NCBI RefSeq assembly: GCF_014268455.2
Contig: NZ_CP077085.1
Location: forward strand, 5,807,001 to 5,871,000
Length of the DNA: 64,000 nucleotides
DNA from: Pseudomonas shahriarae
GTDB lineage: Bacteria; Pseudomonadota; Gammaproteobacteria; Pseudomonadales; Pseudomonadaceae
Direction of reading: 5' to 3'
Shown here: positions 53,834 through 63,519 of the stretch, piece by piece
Numbering within the stretch: the first letter of the stretch is position 1
How the letters are laid out: the number at the start of each line of letters is the position of its first letter
Translations under genes and position numbers: made by a program
Notes under the pieces: model-generated
What the model saw: only the letters and a program-made list of their open reading frames with translations
Databases searched by the model: none
What the model was told of the DNA's origin: nothing

Positions 53834-54973
53834 ATGCCAACTGCCTTTCCCCCCGATTCTGTTGGACTGGTCGTGCCCCAAGTGGCGCACTTCAGCGAAC
53901 CCCTGGCCCTGGCCTGCGGGCGGTCGCTGCCGGCCTATGACCTGATCTATGAAACCTACGGTGCGTTGAACGCCACGGCCAGCAACGCCGTGCTGATCTG
54001 TCACGCCCTGTCGGGCCATCATCACGCCGCCGGCTACCACAGCGCCGACGAGCGCAAGCCCGGCTGGTGGGACAGCTGCATCGGCCCTGGCAAACCCATC
54101 GACACCAACAAGTTCTTTGTGGTCAGCCTGAACAACCTCGGCGGCTGCAACGGCTCCACCGGCCCCAGCAGCCTCAACCCGGAAACCGGCAAGCCGTTTG
54201 GCGCCGACTTCCCGGTACTGACCGTGGAAGACTGGGTGCACAGCCAGGCACGCCTGGCCGACCTGCTGGGCATCCAACAATGGGCAGCGGTGATCGGCGG
54301 CAGCCTGGGCGGCATGCAGGCCCTGCAATGGACCATCACCTACCCCGACCGCGTGCGCCATTGCCTGGCCATCGCCTCGGCCCCCAAGTTGTCGGCACAG
54401 AACATCGCCTTCAACGAAGTGGCGCGCCAGGCGATCCTCACCGACCCCGAGTTCCACGGCGGTTCATTCCAGGAAGCCGGGGTGATCCCCAAGCGCGGCT
54501 TGATGCTGGCGCGGATGGTCGGACATATCACCTACCTGTCGGATGACTCCATGGGCGAAAAATTCGGCCGTGGGCTCAAGAGCGAGAAGCTCAACTACGA
54601 CTTCCACAGCGTCGAATTCCAGGTCGAAAGCTACCTGCGTTACCAGGGCGAGGAGTTTTCCGGGCGTTTCGACGCCAATACCTACCTGCTGATGACCAAG
54701 GCCCTGGACTACTTCGACCCGGCGGCAAACTTTGATGACGACCTGGCGAAGACCTTCGAAGGCGCCACGGCCAAGTTCTGCGTGATGTCGTTCACCACCG
54801 ACTGGCGCTTCTCGCCGGCCCGTTCGCGGGAGCTGGTGGATGCGCTGATGGCTGCGCGCAAAGACGTCTGCTACCTGGAGATCGACGCACCGCAGGGCCA
54901 CGATGCCTTCCTGATCCCGATCCCGCGCTATCTGCAGGCCTTCAGCAATTACATGAACCGCATAACTTTGTGA
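53834..54973 (+). CDS. metX: Homoserine O-acyltransferase MetX
   Basis: A 379-residue alpha/beta hydrolase that acylates homoserine at the start of methionine synthesis. [11 protein letters not shown] near 101, the nucleophile Ser157 in G-G-S-L-G-G-M-Q, D in T-D-W-R-F-S-P near 319 and H in Q-G-H-D-A-F near 357 form the triad. Pseudomonas MetX enzymes are generally reported to use succinyl-CoA, but sequence alone does not let me prove that here. It precedes metW by seven bases, the conserved metXW pair. Confidence 0.95.
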   Translation: MPTAFPPDSVGLVVPQVAHFSEPLALACGRSLPAYDLIYETYGALNATASNAVLICHALSGHHHAAGYHSADERKPGWWDSCIGPGKPIDTNKFFVVSLNNLGGCNGSTGPSSLNPETGKPFGADFPVLTVEDWVHSQARLADLLGIQQWAAVIGGSLGGMQALQWTITYPDRVRHCLAIASAPKLSAQNIAFNEVARQAILTDPEFHGGSFQEAGVIPKRGLMLARMVGHITYLSDDSMGEKFGRGLKSEKLNYDFHSVEFQVESYLRYQGEEFSGRFDANTYLLMTKALDYFDPAANFDDDLAKTFEGATAKFCVMSFTTDWRFSPARSRELVDALMAARKDVCYLEIDAPQGHDAFLIPIPRYLQAFSNYMNRITL

Positions 54974-54980
54974 GAACGCC

Positions 54981-55601
54981 ATGAGAGCCGACCTGGAAAT
55001 TATCCAAGACTGGATCCCCGCCGGCAGCCGCGTGCTCGACCTGGGTTGCGGCGATGGCGAACTGCTGAGCTGGCTGCGCGACAACAAGCAAGTCACCGGC
55101 TATGGCCTGGAAAACGACCCGGACAACATCGCCCAGTGCGTGGCCAAGGGCATCAACGTAATCGAGCAGGACCTGGACAAGGGCCTGGGCAACTTTGCCA
55201 GCAACAGCTTCGATATCGTGGTGATGACCCAGGCCCTGCAGGCTGTGCATTACCCGGACCGGATCCTTGACGAGATGTTGCGCGTCGGCCGCCAGTGCAT
55301 CATCACCTTCCCCAACTTCGGCCACTGGCGCTGCCGCTGGTACCTGGCCACCAAGGGCCGGATGCCGGTATCGGACTTCCTGCCGTACACCTGGTACAAC
55401 ACGCCCAATATTCACTTCTGCACCTTCGAGGACTTCGAAGCACTGTGCAGCGGGCGCGAAGCCAAGGTGATCAACCGCCTTGCCGTCGATCAACAGCATC
55501 GCCACGGCTGGGCAAGTAAGCTATGGCCTAATCTTTTAGGTGAAATCGGGATTTATCGGGTCAGCAGTCCTGGCCTGACCGATCATCAGATTGCCGTCTA
55601 A
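54981..55601 (+). CDS. metW: Methionine biosynthesis protein MetW
   Basis: A 206-residue SAM-dependent methyltransferase-like protein that works with MetX in methionine synthesis in pseudomonads. Motif I is V-L-D-L-G-C-G-D-G-E-L-L near residues 19-30; M-T-Q-A-L-Q near 79 and F-P-N-F-G-H-W near 109 are MetW-specific. Known partner effects on MetX activity are inference for this strain. It starts seven bases after metX. Confidence 0.95.
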   Translation: MRADLEIIQDWIPAGSRVLDLGCGDGELLSWLRDNKQVTGYGLENDPDNIAQCVAKGINVIEQDLDKGLGNFASNSFDIVVMTQALQAVHYPDRILDEMLRVGRQCIITFPNFGHWRCRWYLATKGRMPVSDFLPYTWYNTPNIHFCTFEDFEALCSGREAKVINRLAVDQQHRHGWASKLWPNLLGEIGIYRVSSPGLTDHQIAV

Positions 55602-55622
55602 CCATTTTCGAGGAGGACGATC

Positions 55623-56057
55623 ATGAGTCGCCTGGCTATTTTTCTACTCACCGCCTGCCTTGGCGCCAGCGCCATGGCCGCCGGCCCTATCGACAGCAAT
55701 CGGCAGAAGGCGTTTGGTGATATCACCGTGCACTACAGCACCTTCACCTCCAGCTTCCTGCAACCCGAGACGGCCCAGGCCGTGGGCGTGGTGCGCAGCA
55801 AGAACAAGGGCATGATCAATGTCTCGGTGATCAAGGGCGTGGAGCCCGTGGCGGCCCAAGTGACCGGCACGATCAAGGACTTGACCGGCAAGAGTGAAAT
55901 GCTGACCTTCAAGCAAATCACCGAAAAAGGCGCGATCTACTACCTCGCCCCCTACTCGGTGCCGCAGCAGGAGTTCCGCACCTTTACCATCAATGTTGAA
56001 ACCGGTGGCAAAGCCCACGGCTTCAGTTTCACCCAAGAACTGTTCCCGGCCGAATAA
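55623..56057 (+). CDS. DUF4426 domain periplasmic protein
   Basis: A 144-residue exported protein with signal peptide cleaved near A-M-A-A at 17-20, and the DUF4426 domain ([11 protein letters not shown] near 38, N-V-S-V-I-K-G near 62, F-T-Q-E-L-F-P near the end). Function unknown. Its stop overlaps the rdgB start by one base (TAATG), and it lies 21 bases after metW, so it may be part of a metX-metW-DUF4426-rdgB-hemW run. Confidence 0.88.
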   Translation: MSRLAIFLLTACLGASAMAAGPIDSNRQKAFGDITVHYSTFTSSFLQPETAQAVGVVRSKNKGMINVSVIKGVEPVAAQVTGTIKDLTGKSEMLTFKQITEKGAIYYLAPYSVPQQEFRTFTINVETGGKAHGFSFTQELFPAE

Positions 56058-56650
56058 TGAACCTGACACAACTCGTACTGGCCAGCCATAACGCCGGCAA
56101 ACTCAAGGAACTCCAGGCCATGCTCGGCGAATCGGTGCAACTGCGCTCGATTGGCGAGTTCAGCCAGGTGGAGCCGGAGGAAACCGGCCTGTCGTTCGTC
56201 GAGAACGCCATCCTCAAGGCCCGCAATGCCGCGCGCATTTCCGGGCTGCCGGCACTGGCCGACGACTCCGGCCTGGCCGTGGACTTCCTCGGCGGCGCCC
56301 CCGGCATCTACTCGGCGCGCTATGCCGACGGCAAAGGCGACGCGGCGAACAACGCCAAGCTGCTGGACGCCCTCAAGGACGTGCCGGACGCGATGCGCGG
56401 CGCGCAGTTTGTCTGTGTGCTGGCCCTGGTGCGGCATGCCGACGACCCGCTGCCGATTCTCTGCGAAGGTTTGTGGCACGGGCGCATCCTGCACGCGGCC
56501 AGCGGCGAGCACGGGTTTGGCTATGACCCGCTGTTCTGGGTGCCGGAGCGCAATGTGTCCAGCGCCGAACTGAGCCCCGCCGACAAGAACCAGATCAGCC
56601 ACCGCGCCCGCGCAATGGATTTGCTGCGCCAGCGTCTGGGCTTGAAATGA
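56057..56650 (+). CDS. rdgB: XTP/dITP diphosphatase (RdgB/HAM1)
   Basis: A 197-residue pyrophosphatase that removes non-canonical purine nucleotides (dITP, XTP) from the pool. The start [12 protein letters not shown] is the substrate loop; [11 protein letters not shown] near 40, D-D-S-G-L-A-V near 68, and G-F-G-Y-D-P-L-F near 155 are the family motifs. It overlaps the DUF4426 stop by one base and the hemW start by four. Confidence 0.96.
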   Translation: MNLTQLVLASHNAGKLKELQAMLGESVQLRSIGEFSQVEPEETGLSFVENAILKARNAARISGLPALADDSGLAVDFLGGAPGIYSARYADGKGDAANNAKLLDALKDVPDAMRGAQFVCVLALVRHADDPLPILCEGLWHGRILHAASGEHGFGYDPLFWVPERNVSSAELSPADKNQISHRARAMDLLRQRLGLK

Positions 56651-57849
56651 CCCAGAACACCTCCGCGCAGCCCCTGATCCTCGGTGGCGCGCAAACACCT
56701 CGGGCGGCCCTGCCAGTGCTGCCGCCCCTGGCGCTGTACATCCACATCCCGTGGTGCGTGCGTAAATGCCCCTATTGCGACTTCAACTCCCACACCGCCA
56801 GCAAGGTGCTGCCGGAAGAAGAGTATGTCGACGCGTTGCTGGCGGACCTGGATCAGGACCTGCACGCGGTGTATGGTCGCGAGCTGAGTTCGATCTTCTT
56901 TGGCGGCGGCACGCCAAGCCTGTTCAGTGCTGCGGCGCTGGGGCGGTTGCTGGAGGGCGTGGAGCAACGTATCCGGTTTGCCCGCGACATCGAGATCACC
57001 CTGGAAGCCAACCCCGGCACCTTCGAGCAAGAGAAGTTCGTCGCCTACCGCAAGCTGGGGATCAATCGCCTGTCGATTGGCATCCAGAGCTTCCAGCAGG
57101 ACAAGCTCAAGGCCCTGGGCCGCATCCACAATGGCGACGAAGCCGTACGCGCCGCCGGCATGGCACGCCAGGCCGGCTTTGATAACTTCAACCTGGACCT
57201 GATGCACGGTTTGCCCGACCAATCCCTGGACGACGCCCTGGGCGACCTGCGCCAGGCGATTGCGCTCAAGCCGACCCACCTGTCGTGGTACCAACTGACC
57301 CTGGAACCCAACACTGTGTTCTGGAACCAGCCGCCGACGCTGCCGGAAGACGACACCCTGTGGGATATCCAGGAAGCCGGCCAGGCCCTGCTCGCCGAAC
57401 ACGGCTACGCGCAATATGAAGTCTCGGCCTACGCCCAGCCGGGCCGGCCCGCGCGGCATAACCTCAATTACTGGAGTTTTGGCGACTTTATCGGCATCGG
57501 CGCCGGCGCCCACGGCAAGCTCAGCCATCCAGACGGGCGCATCGTGCGCACCTGGAAGACCCGCGCACCGAAGGACTACCTCAACCCGGCAAAAACCTTC
57601 CAGGCCGGGTCGAAAGAGCTGACCAATGAAGAATTGCCCTTTGAGTTCCTGATGAACGCCCTGCGCCTGACCGAGGGCGTCGAAGCCAGGCTGTATGCCG
57701 AGCGCACCGGCCTGGACTTGGCCAGCCTGGAACAAGCCCGCAGGGATGCCGAACAAAGTGGCTTATTGCAGGTCGAACCGTCACGCCTGGCGGCCACGGA
57801 CCGTGGGCAACTCTTTCTCAATGACCTGCTGCAGAAGTTTTTGAGCTGA
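56647..57849 (+). CDS. hemW: Radical SAM haem chaperone HemW
   Basis: A 400-residue radical SAM protein. The [4Fe-4S] motif is C37-x3-C41-x2-C44 in [11 protein letters not shown], followed by F-G-G-G-T-P-S near 84. The order of motifs and the missing N-terminal coproporphyrinogen-binding arm point to HemW, which delivers haem to respiratory enzymes, and not HemN. It overlaps rdgB by four bases (ATGA). Confidence 0.95.
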   Translation: MTQNTSAQPLILGGAQTPRAALPVLPPLALYIHIPWCVRKCPYCDFNSHTASKVLPEEEYVDALLADLDQDLHAVYGRELSSIFFGGGTPSLFSAAALGRLLEGVEQRIRFARDIEITLEANPGTFEQEKFVAYRKLGINRLSIGIQSFQQDKLKALGRIHNGDEAVRAAGMARQAGFDNFNLDLMHGLPDQSLDDALGDLRQAIALKPTHLSWYQLTLEPNTVFWNQPPTLPEDDTLWDIQEAGQALLAEHGYAQYEVSAYAQPGRPARHNLNYWSFGDFIGIGAGAHGKLSHPDGRIVRTWKTRAPKDYLNPAKTFQAGSKELTNEELPFEFLMNALRLTEGVEARLYAERTGLDLASLEQARRDAEQSGLLQVEPSRLAATDRGQLFLNDLLQKFLS

Positions 57850-57867
57850 TCGCTCTAAGGAAATCGA

Positions 57868-58191
57868 ATGGATCTGGTACTCGACCTGCTCGCCACCGTA
57901 TCCCGCTGGAGCCGTAGCAACCTGTCGGAAATCTCCCTGGCGCTGGTAGGCTGCCTGTTGGTGCTATTCGGCGCCGATATCAAGGGTTGGGTCGAAGCAC
58001 GCCTGGGCAACATCGCCGGCGCCTTGCGCGTACCGTTGATGGCCCTGCTGTGCATGATCGGCAGCGGTGCTGCGCTGATCTACGCCACACCCTGGATTGT
58101 GCGGGGGTTGAGCCAGTTCAATAACTACAGCCTGGCACCGGTGCTGTTGGTGGTGCTGGTGTTGATTGGCGTGGTTGCCGACCGCCGCTGA
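57868..58191 (+). CDS. DUF3392 family membrane protein
   Basis: A 107-residue protein with a short amphipathic start and three hydrophobic helices (about 24-40, 52-72, 85-103). The length and the W-S-R-S-N-L-S-E-I-S-L-A-L-V near 13-26 agree with DUF3392. Function is unknown. It follows hemW by 18 bases and is the last gene of the run, ending at a REPIN. Confidence 0.8.
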   Translation: MDLVLDLLATVSRWSRSNLSEISLALVGCLLVLFGADIKGWVEARLGNIAGALRVPLMALLCMIGSGAALIYATPWIVRGLSQFNNYSLAPVLLVVLVLIGVVADRR

Positions 58192-58214
58192 CTCAAAGCC
58201 CACCACAAAACAAC

Positions 58215-58301
58215 TGTGGGAGCTGGCTTGCCTGCGATGCAAGCACCTCGGTGTATCAGTGACACCGAAGTGATGCTATCGCCGGCAAGCCAGCTCCCGC
58301 A
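58215..58301. repeat. REPIN between DUF3392 gene and trmB
   Basis: Arms tgtgggagctggcttgcctgcg / atcgccggcaagccagctcccgca with spacer acctcggtgtatcagtgacaccgaagtg. It lies between convergent genes. Confidence 0.92.
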
Positions 58302-58329
58302 GTTAATCGCATTTCAGCTTGCTAGCTGA

Positions 58330-59055
58330 TTACGCCAGCTTTTCGAACTTCAAATCCCAAACCCCATGCCCCAATCGCTCGCCACGGCGTTCGAACTTGG
58401 TGATCGGACGCTCGGCCGGGCGTGGTACGCACTGACCATCTTCGGCCAGGTTGCGGTAGCCAGGGGCGACGTTCATCACTTCCAGCATGTACTCCGCATA
58501 CGGTTCCCAATCGGTGGCCATGTGCAGGATGCCGCCGACCTTGAGTTTGCTGCGCACCAGCTCCGCGAAGGACGCCTGGACGATACGGCGCTTGTGGTGA
58601 CGGCTCTTGTGCCATGGATCCGGGAAAAACAGCATCAGGCGGTCGAGGCTGTTGTCGGCGATGCATCGGTTGAGCACTTCGATCGCGTCGCAGTCATAGA
58701 CCCGCAGGTTTTTCAGGCCCTGGGTCAGCACGCCGTTGAGCAGTGCGCCCACGCCCGGACGGTGCACTTCCACACCGATAAAGTCTTGCTCGGGCGACGC
58801 TGCAGCCATTTCCAGCAGGGAATGGCCCATGCCGAAGCCGATCTCCAGGGAGCGCGGGGCAGAACGGCCAAACACCTGGTCAAAGTCCACCGGCGCGTCA
58901 GCCAGGGGCAGGACGAACAGCGGCGCGCCTTGGTCGAGGCCCTTTTGCTGGCCTTCGGTCATGCGCCCGGCACGCATCACAAAACTCTTGATGCGGCGGT
59001 GCTTGGACTCGTCGCCTTCTTCCACGGGGTTCGGCGTTTCGTTTGATTCAGTCAT
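58330..59055 (-). CDS. trmB: tRNA (guanine-N7)-methyltransferase
   Basis: A 241-residue SAM-dependent enzyme that makes m7G46 in tRNA variable loops. The motif-I region [11 protein letters not shown] near 70-80, E-V-H-R-P-G-V-G near 97, and the catalytic [15 protein letters not shown] near 142-157 are TrmB signatures. The N-terminal ~55 residues are charged. The ATG at 59055 is the start; it lies nine bases after thiG. Confidence 0.96.
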   Translation of the reverse strand: MTESNETPNPVEEGDESKHRRIKSFVMRAGRMTEGQQKGLDQGAPLFVLPLADAPVDFDQVFGRSAPRSLEIGFGMGHSLLEMAAASPEQDFIGVEVHRPGVGALLNGVLTQGLKNLRVYDCDAIEVLNRCIADNSLDRLMLFFPDPWHKSRHHKRRIVQASFAELVRSKLKVGGILHMATDWEPYAEYMLEVMNVAPGYRNLAEDGQCVPRPAERPITKFERRGERLGHGVWDLKFEKLA

Positions 59056-59064
59056 CAATGGCTC

Positions 59065-59859
59065 TTACTTGATCAGACCATCCAGCGGCGAGGAGGCGCT
59101 GGCGTAAAGTTTTTTCGGCATACGCCCGGCGAGATACGCCAGGCGGCCGGCGACAATCGCGTGTTTCATGGCTTCGGCCATCATGATCGGCTGTTGTGCG
59201 TTGGCGATGGCCGAGTTCATCAGCACCGCTTCGCAGCCCAGCTCCATGGCAATGGTGGCATCGGACGCGGTACCGACGCCGGCATCCACCAGCACCGGGA
59301 TCTTGGCTTCTTCGAGGATGATCTGCAGGTTGTACGGGTTGCAGATCCCCAGGCCAGTGCCGATCAGGCCGGCCAGTGGCATCACCGCGATGCAGCCGAT
59401 CTCGGCCAGTTGGCGGGCGATGATCGGGTCATCGCTGGTGTAGACCATCACGTCGAAACCTTCCTTGACCAGGGTTTCGGCGGCCTTGAGGGTTTCGATC
59501 ACGTTGGGGAACAGGGTTTTCTGGTCCGCCAGCACTTCCAGCTTCACCAGGTTGTGGCCGTCGAGCAGCTCACGGGCCAGGCGGCAGGTGCGCACGGCTT
59601 CGATGGCGTCGTAGCAACCGGCAGTGTTCGGCAGGATGGTGTAGCGATCCGGCGGCAGGATATCCAGCAGGTTCGGTTCGCCCGGGTTCTGGCCGATATT
59701 GGTGCGGCGCACGGCCACTGTCACGATTTCGGCGCCCGAGGCTTCGATAGCCAGGCGGGTTTCTTCCATGTCGCGGTACTTGCCGGTGCCTACCAGCAAA
59801 CGCGACTGGTAAGTACGACCGGCCAGGACGAAGGGCTTGTCGCTACGAACGATGCTCAT
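59065..59859 (-). CDS. thiG: Thiazole synthase
   Basis: A 264-residue TIM-barrel enzyme that makes the thiazole phosphate of thiamin from DXP, dehydroglycine and ThiS thiocarboxylate. The Schiff-base lysine is Lys106 in L-V-K-L-E-V. T-G-K-Y near 26, R-R-T-N near 51, and [10 protein letters not shown] near 185 are ThiG motifs. It follows thiS on the same strand with a 55-base gap and precedes trmB. Confidence 0.97.
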   Translation of the reverse strand: MSIVRSDKPFVLAGRTYQSRLLVGTGKYRDMEETRLAIEASGAEIVTVAVRRTNIGQNPGEPNLLDILPPDRYTILPNTAGCYDAIEAVRTCRLARELLDGHNLVKLEVLADQKTLFPNVIETLKAAETLVKEGFDVMVYTSDDPIIARQLAEIGCIAVMPLAGLIGTGLGICNPYNLQIILEEAKIPVLVDAGVGTASDATIAMELGCEAVLMNSAIANAQQPIMMAEAMKHAIVAGRLAYLAGRMPKKLYASASSPLDGLIK

Positions 59860-59914
59860 GGGAAATCCTCGAGTTGGGGTGAGGTTCTGCAGAATTCGGG
59901 TAGTTGCCCCGGGC

Positions 59915-60115
59915 CTAGCCGCCGCCGATGGCGTGGACCACTTCGACCTGGTCGCCTTCGGTGAGGGCGGTTTCGGTGTGCTGGCTACGCGGGACGATAT
60001 CCTGGTTGAGCTCCACTGCGACGCGACGTCCGGTCAGTTCCAGACGGGTCAGCAGGGCCGCGACGGTTTCACCGTCGGGCAGTTCATAGGATTCGCCGTT
60101 CAATTGAATGCGCAT
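59915..60115 (-). CDS. thiS: Sulfur carrier protein ThiS
   Basis: A 66-residue ubiquitin-like protein whose C-terminal Gly-Gly is adenylated and thiocarboxylated to give sulfur to the thiazole. The sequence starts [10 protein letters not shown], has the [11 protein letters not shown] core, and ends [10 protein letters not shown] with the needed terminal diglycine. It precedes thiG, the usual partner. I see no TPP riboswitch upstream. Confidence 0.95.
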   Translation of the reverse strand: MRIQLNGESYELPDGETVAALLTRLELTGRRVAVELNQDIVPRSQHTETALTEGDQVEVVHAIGGG

Positions 60116-60186
60116 GCCACGGGCCGCCATCGTTTTTAGGGGCCAGCATTCTAGCCTGATCGTGACCTGAAGGTCAGCTACAAGCG

Positions 60187-60567
60187 TCAGGCGGTCAGTT
60201 GCAGGCGCCAGGCGGCGAGCCCCAGGCACAGCCAGCCAATCAGGAACGCCAGGCCGCCAAACGGCGTGATGATCCCCAGTTTGCCGATGCCGATGGTGGT
60301 CAACAGGTACAGGCTGCCGGAGAACAACAGGATACCGATGCTGAACGACACACCGGCCCACAGCACCAGCCGCCCAGGCATATGCGCGGCCAATAAGGCC
60401 ACGCCAAACAACGCCAGGGCGTGCACCAACTGGTAGGTCACACCGGTGTGGAAAATCGCCAGGTACTCAGCACTCAGGCTCTTTTTCAGGCCATGGGCGG
60501 CAAATGCGCCGAGGGCAACACCGGTAAAACCGAAAAAGGCAGCCAGCATCAGAAAGCCACGCAACAT
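60187..60567 (-). CDS. DUF423 family membrane protein (YgdD-like)
   Basis: A 126-residue protein with four hydrophobic helices. The N-terminal G-A-F-A-A-H-G-L-K near 22-30, then T-G-V-T-Y-Q-L-V-H-A-L near 42, S-F-S-I-G-I-L-L-F-S-G-S-L near 75, and T-P-F-G-G near 100, are the DUF423 signature. Function is unknown. It lies upstream of thiS by 71 bases and is divergent from mtgA. Confidence 0.9.
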   Translation of the reverse strand: MLRGFLMLAAFFGFTGVALGAFAAHGLKKSLSAEYLAIFHTGVTYQLVHALALFGVALLAAHMPGRLVLWAGVSFSIGILLFSGSLYLLTTIGIGKLGIITPFGGLAFLIGWLCLGLAAWRLQLTA

Positions 60568-60641
60568 GAGGAACTCCAGTCAGACTCATTGGGCAGGGTC
60601 TGTATAATGGCCCGCTCAACGGGTTCGGCCAAGCCATCTCT

Positions 60642-61364
60642 ATGCTGCGTGTCCTCTTCAGTCGTTTTCTCAAAGTCGTGAAATGGTTTGTCATCGGCAG
60701 TGTTTTGCTGGTGCTGCTGTTTCGTGTCGTCCCGCCGCCGTTCACCGCACTGATGGTCGAGCGCAAGATCGAATCCTGGATCGACAGCGAGCCCATTGAC
60801 CTGCAACGGACCTGGGTGCCGTGGGATGAGATCTCCGATGACCTGAAAGTCGCGGTGATGGCCGGCGAGGACCAGCGCTTCCCGCAGCATTGGGGCTTTG
60901 ACTTTGGTGCGATCCAGGCCGCTTTGCTGCATAACGAGCGCGGTGGTTCGATTCGCGGCGCCAGTACACTGAGCCAGCAGGTATCGAAGAACCTGTTCCT
61001 GTGGGCCGGCCGCAGTTATTTGCGCAAGGGCCTGGAAGCCTGGTTTACCGGGTTGATCGAGATCCTGTGGCCCAAGCAGCGGATCCTTGAGGTGTACCTC
61101 AACAGCGTGGAGTGGGATGAAGGGGTATTTGGCGCAGAGGCGGCGGCGCGGCATCATTTTGGCGTGGGTGCCAAGGGACTTTCGCGGCAGCAGGCCAGCT
61201 ATCTGGCCGCTGTACTGCCTAATCCACGGGTGTGGAGTGCCAGCCATCCGACGGCGTATGTGGCGCGGCGGGCGGCTTGGATTCGTCAGCAGATGGGGCA
61301 GTTGGGTGGTACCGGCTATTTGAATGAGCTGAACAGTACGCGGCAGGCGCCGAGGGCCAACTGA
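60642..61364 (+). CDS. mtgA: Monofunctional biosynthetic peptidoglycan transglycosylase
   Basis: A 240-residue GT51 enzyme that polymerises lipid II into glycan strands. It has one N-terminal membrane helix (~14-30). The catalytic glutamate is Glu76 in A-G-E-D-Q-R-F, followed by G-A-S-T-L-S-Q-Q-V-S-K-N-L near 106-118 and R-K-G-L-E-A-W near 128. There is no transpeptidase domain, so it is MtgA and not a bifunctional PBP. A perfect TATAAT at 60603-60608 is a likely -10 for it. Confidence 0.95.
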   Translation: MLRVLFSRFLKVVKWFVIGSVLLVLLFRVVPPPFTALMVERKIESWIDSEPIDLQRTWVPWDEISDDLKVAVMAGEDQRFPQHWGFDFGAIQAALLHNERGGSIRGASTLSQQVSKNLFLWAGRSYLRKGLEAWFTGLIEILWPKQRILEVYLNSVEWDEGVFGAEAAARHHFGVGAKGLSRQQASYLAAVLPNPRVWSASHPTAYVARRAAWIRQQMGQLGGTGYLNELNSTRQAPRAN

Positions 61365-61379
61365 CACCACCCAATAGGG

Positions 61380-61420
61380 CTGGCTGACCCACCGCGATCG
61401 CAGGCCAGCCAGCGCCTACA
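61380..61420. repeat. Degenerate REP after mtgA
   Basis: ctggctgacccaccgcgatcgcaggccagccag is a decayed inverted REP between mtgA and the shared terminator. Confidence 0.45.
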
Positions 61421-61460
61421 CCCTGGACCGCGTAAGGCTTGAGGTTTCTCGGGCACGAAC

Positions 61461-61496
61461 AAAAATGCCCCGATCTTTCGATCGGGGCATTTTTTT
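61461..61496. terminator. Bidirectional terminator between mtgA and rpoH
   Basis: aaaaatgccccgatc pairs with gatcggggcattttt around a short loop, with A and T tracts on either side; it serves the convergent mtgA and rpoH. Confidence 0.93.
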
Positions 61497-61512
61497 GGTC
61501 GTTCGCAGCGTG

Positions 61513-62367
61513 CTAGGCGGCGATCGACAATTTCAGCTTATTCATCGCGCTCTTCTCAAGCTGACGAATACGCTCGGCCGACACGTTGTACTTCTGCGCC
61601 AAGTCGTGCAGCGTGGCTTTTTCTTCTGCCAGCCAGCGCTGGTAGAGGATGTCACGGCTGCGGTCGTCCAGCACTTCCAGCGCTTCGTGCAGATTGTGGT
61701 TGGAGTTGTCGCTCCAATCGGCATCTTCCAGTTGACGCGCCGGGTCGTACCGGTGGTCTTCCAGGTAGTTGGCCGGCGATTGGAAAGCGCTGTCGTCGTC
61801 CGCTTCGGCGGCCGGGTCGAAGGCCATATCATGGCCGGTCAGGCGACTTTCCATCTCGCGCACTTCCCGAGGCTCCACACCGAGGCTTTCCGCCACACGG
61901 TGGACTTCCTCGTTGTTCAGCCACGCCAGGCGTTTCTTCTGGCTGCGCAGGTTGAAGAACAGCTTGCGCTGGGCCTTGGTGGTCGCCACTTTCACGATGC
62001 GCCAGTTGCGCAGGATGAACTCGTGGATTTCCGCCTTGATCCAGTGCACAGCGAACGACACCAGGCGCACACCCATTTCCGGGTTGAAGCGTTTTACAGC
62101 CTTCATCAGGCCGACGTTGCCTTCCTGGATCAGGTCAGCCTGGGCCAGGCCGTAGCCGCTATAGCTACGGGCGATATGTACGACAAAACGCAGGTGGGCG
62201 AGCACCATCTGCCGAGCCGCCCCCAAATCCTGCTCATAGTAGAGACTCTCGGCCAGTTCACGCTCCTGCTCAGGCGTCAGCAATGGAATGCTGTTGACCG
62301 TGTGCACATAAGCCTCCAGGTTCGCACCCGGGACCAGAGCATAAGCAGGTTGCAAAGAAGTGGTCAT
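61513..62367 (-). CDS. rpoH: RNA polymerase sigma factor RpoH (sigma-32)
   Basis: A 284-residue heat-shock sigma factor. Region 2 covers ~50-122 ([28 protein letters not shown]), the RpoH box Q-R-K-L-F-F-N-L-R is at 133-141, and the region 4.2 helix-turn-helix ends the protein (A-E-R-I-R-Q-L-E-K). It controls chaperones and proteases. GGAGG lies before the ATG. A sigma-E-type promoter lies 51-76 bases upstream, so part of its control is by envelope stress. Confidence 0.97.
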   Translation of the reverse strand: MTTSLQPAYALVPGANLEAYVHTVNSIPLLTPEQERELAESLYYEQDLGAARQMVLAHLRFVVHIARSYSGYGLAQADLIQEGNVGLMKAVKRFNPEMGVRLVSFAVHWIKAEIHEFILRNWRIVKVATTKAQRKLFFNLRSQKKRLAWLNNEEVHRVAESLGVEPREVREMESRLTGHDMAFDPAAEADDDSAFQSPANYLEDHRYDPARQLEDADWSDNSNHNLHEALEVLDDRSRDILYQRWLAEEKATLHDLAQKYNVSAERIRQLEKSAMNKLKLSIAA

Positions 62368-62417
62368 ACGAAAAAACCTCCGACTCACATAACTCGTGCA
62401 GTTCAGCACTGCGAAAA

Positions 62418-62443
62418 TTGACCGGGAACCGTAGGACAAGTTC
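62418..62443 (-). promoter_or_regulatory. Putative AlgU (sigma-E) promoter of rpoH
   Basis: On the minus strand GAACTT (62443-62438), 16 bases, then TCAA (62421-62418), close to the sigma-E/AlgU consensus GAACTT-N16/17-TCTGA. rpoH has a sigma-E promoter in E. coli and an AlgU one in P. aeruginosa, so this is expected in kind. Confidence 0.75.
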
Positions 62444-62496
62444 CCTAAACCACTGATACGGTCAATACAAACGAAACCACATTAATCTGACATTAA

Positions 62497-63519
62497 CTAC
62501 TTCGGCGCCAGCTCACGTAGATGCCGTGCGACCGCAATCCAAGCACCGATATACCCCAACAACACCGCGCCAAGCAAGAGTGATAGACCATCGGCCGCAG
62601 GTACGCCAGCCAGGGCAAAGTCACTGCCATACAATCCGGCCAGGCCGACTACCGCGTCGTTCAGCCAATCCAGGCCAAACGCCAGGACGCCCCAGGACAG
62701 AATCCCCGCACCGAAGCCATAAAGCGCGCCCATATATAGAAAAGGACGACGCACATAGCTGTCTGTGCCGCCGACCAGTTTAATCACTTCTATCTCGGTG
62801 CGGCGGTTTTCAATATGAAGACGAATGGTATTGCCTATCACCAAAAGTAATGCAGAAACCAGCAACACCGTCAGGCCGAAGACAAACCGGTCGCCCAGCT
62901 TGAGAATCGCCGCCAGACGCTCGACCCACACTAAATCAAGCTGCGCCTGTTGCACCTTGGGCAGTTCAGCCAATTTTTGTCTTAATGCTTCAAGGGCCGT
63001 CTTGTCGATTTCATTGGGCGTGACCAGCACAACCCCCGGCAGCGGGTTCTGCGGCAGCTCCTTGAGCGCCTCACCCAAGCCGGACTGTTGCTGGAACTCT
63101 TCCAGCGCCTGGTCGCGGCTGATGTACTCGGCATCCGCCACACCCGGCAGGTTCTTGATCTGCTCGCGCAAGGCCTCGCCTTCAGTGGCGCTGGCATCCA
63201 GTTGCAGGTACAGGGAAATCTGCGCCGCGCGCTGCCAGGAACCGCCCAGGCGCTCGACATTATTCAGCAGCAACGACAAACCCATCGGCAGGCTCAACGC
63301 CACGGCCATCACCAGGCAGGTGAAGAAGCTGCCAATCGGCTGCTTGCCCAGGCGGCGCAGGCTGTCCACCAGGCTGGCGCGATGGCTTTCGATCCAGGCG
63401 TGCAGCAAGGTGCTGAAGTCAGGACCGTCATCATCGTCGCGTTTCTTTTTCTGCGGTTGCGGGTCGGCGGCTTTCGGCGCCACGCGCTCGGAAACTTTAG
63501 GGCTGCGTGTGGCACTCAT
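62497..63519 (-). CDS. ftsX: Cell division protein FtsX
   Basis: A 340-residue inner-membrane protein with a long cytoplasmic N-terminus (~75 residues, with a K-K-K-R-D-D-D run), four helices (near 72-92, 210-232, 265-285, 305-328) and an extracytoplasmic loop of ~110 residues. FtsX with the ATPase FtsE activates septal murein hydrolases through the loop. The start overlaps the ftsE stop (ATGA). It precedes rpoH, the ftsE-ftsX-rpoH order common in gammaproteobacteria. Confidence 0.96.
   Translation of the reverse strand: MSATRSPKVSERVAPKAADPQPQKKKRDDDDGPDFSTLLHAWIESHRASLVDSLRRLGKQPIGSFFTCLVMAVALSLPMGLSLLLNNVERLGGSWQRAAQISLYLQLDASATEGEALREQIKNLPGVADAEYISRDQALEEFQQQSGLGEALKELPQNPLPGVVLVTPNEIDKTALEALRQKLAELPKVQQAQLDLVWVERLAAILKLGDRFVFGLTVLLVSALLLVIGNTIRLHIENRRTEIEVIKLVGGTDSYVRRPFLYMGALYGFGAGILSWGVLAFGLDWLNDAVVGLAGLYGSDFALAGVPAADGLSLLLGAVLLGYIGAWIAVARHLRELAPK

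Noticed and set aside
60116..60186. TPP riboswitch before thiS
   Set aside because: The gap is only 71 bases and lacks the THI-box core sequences.
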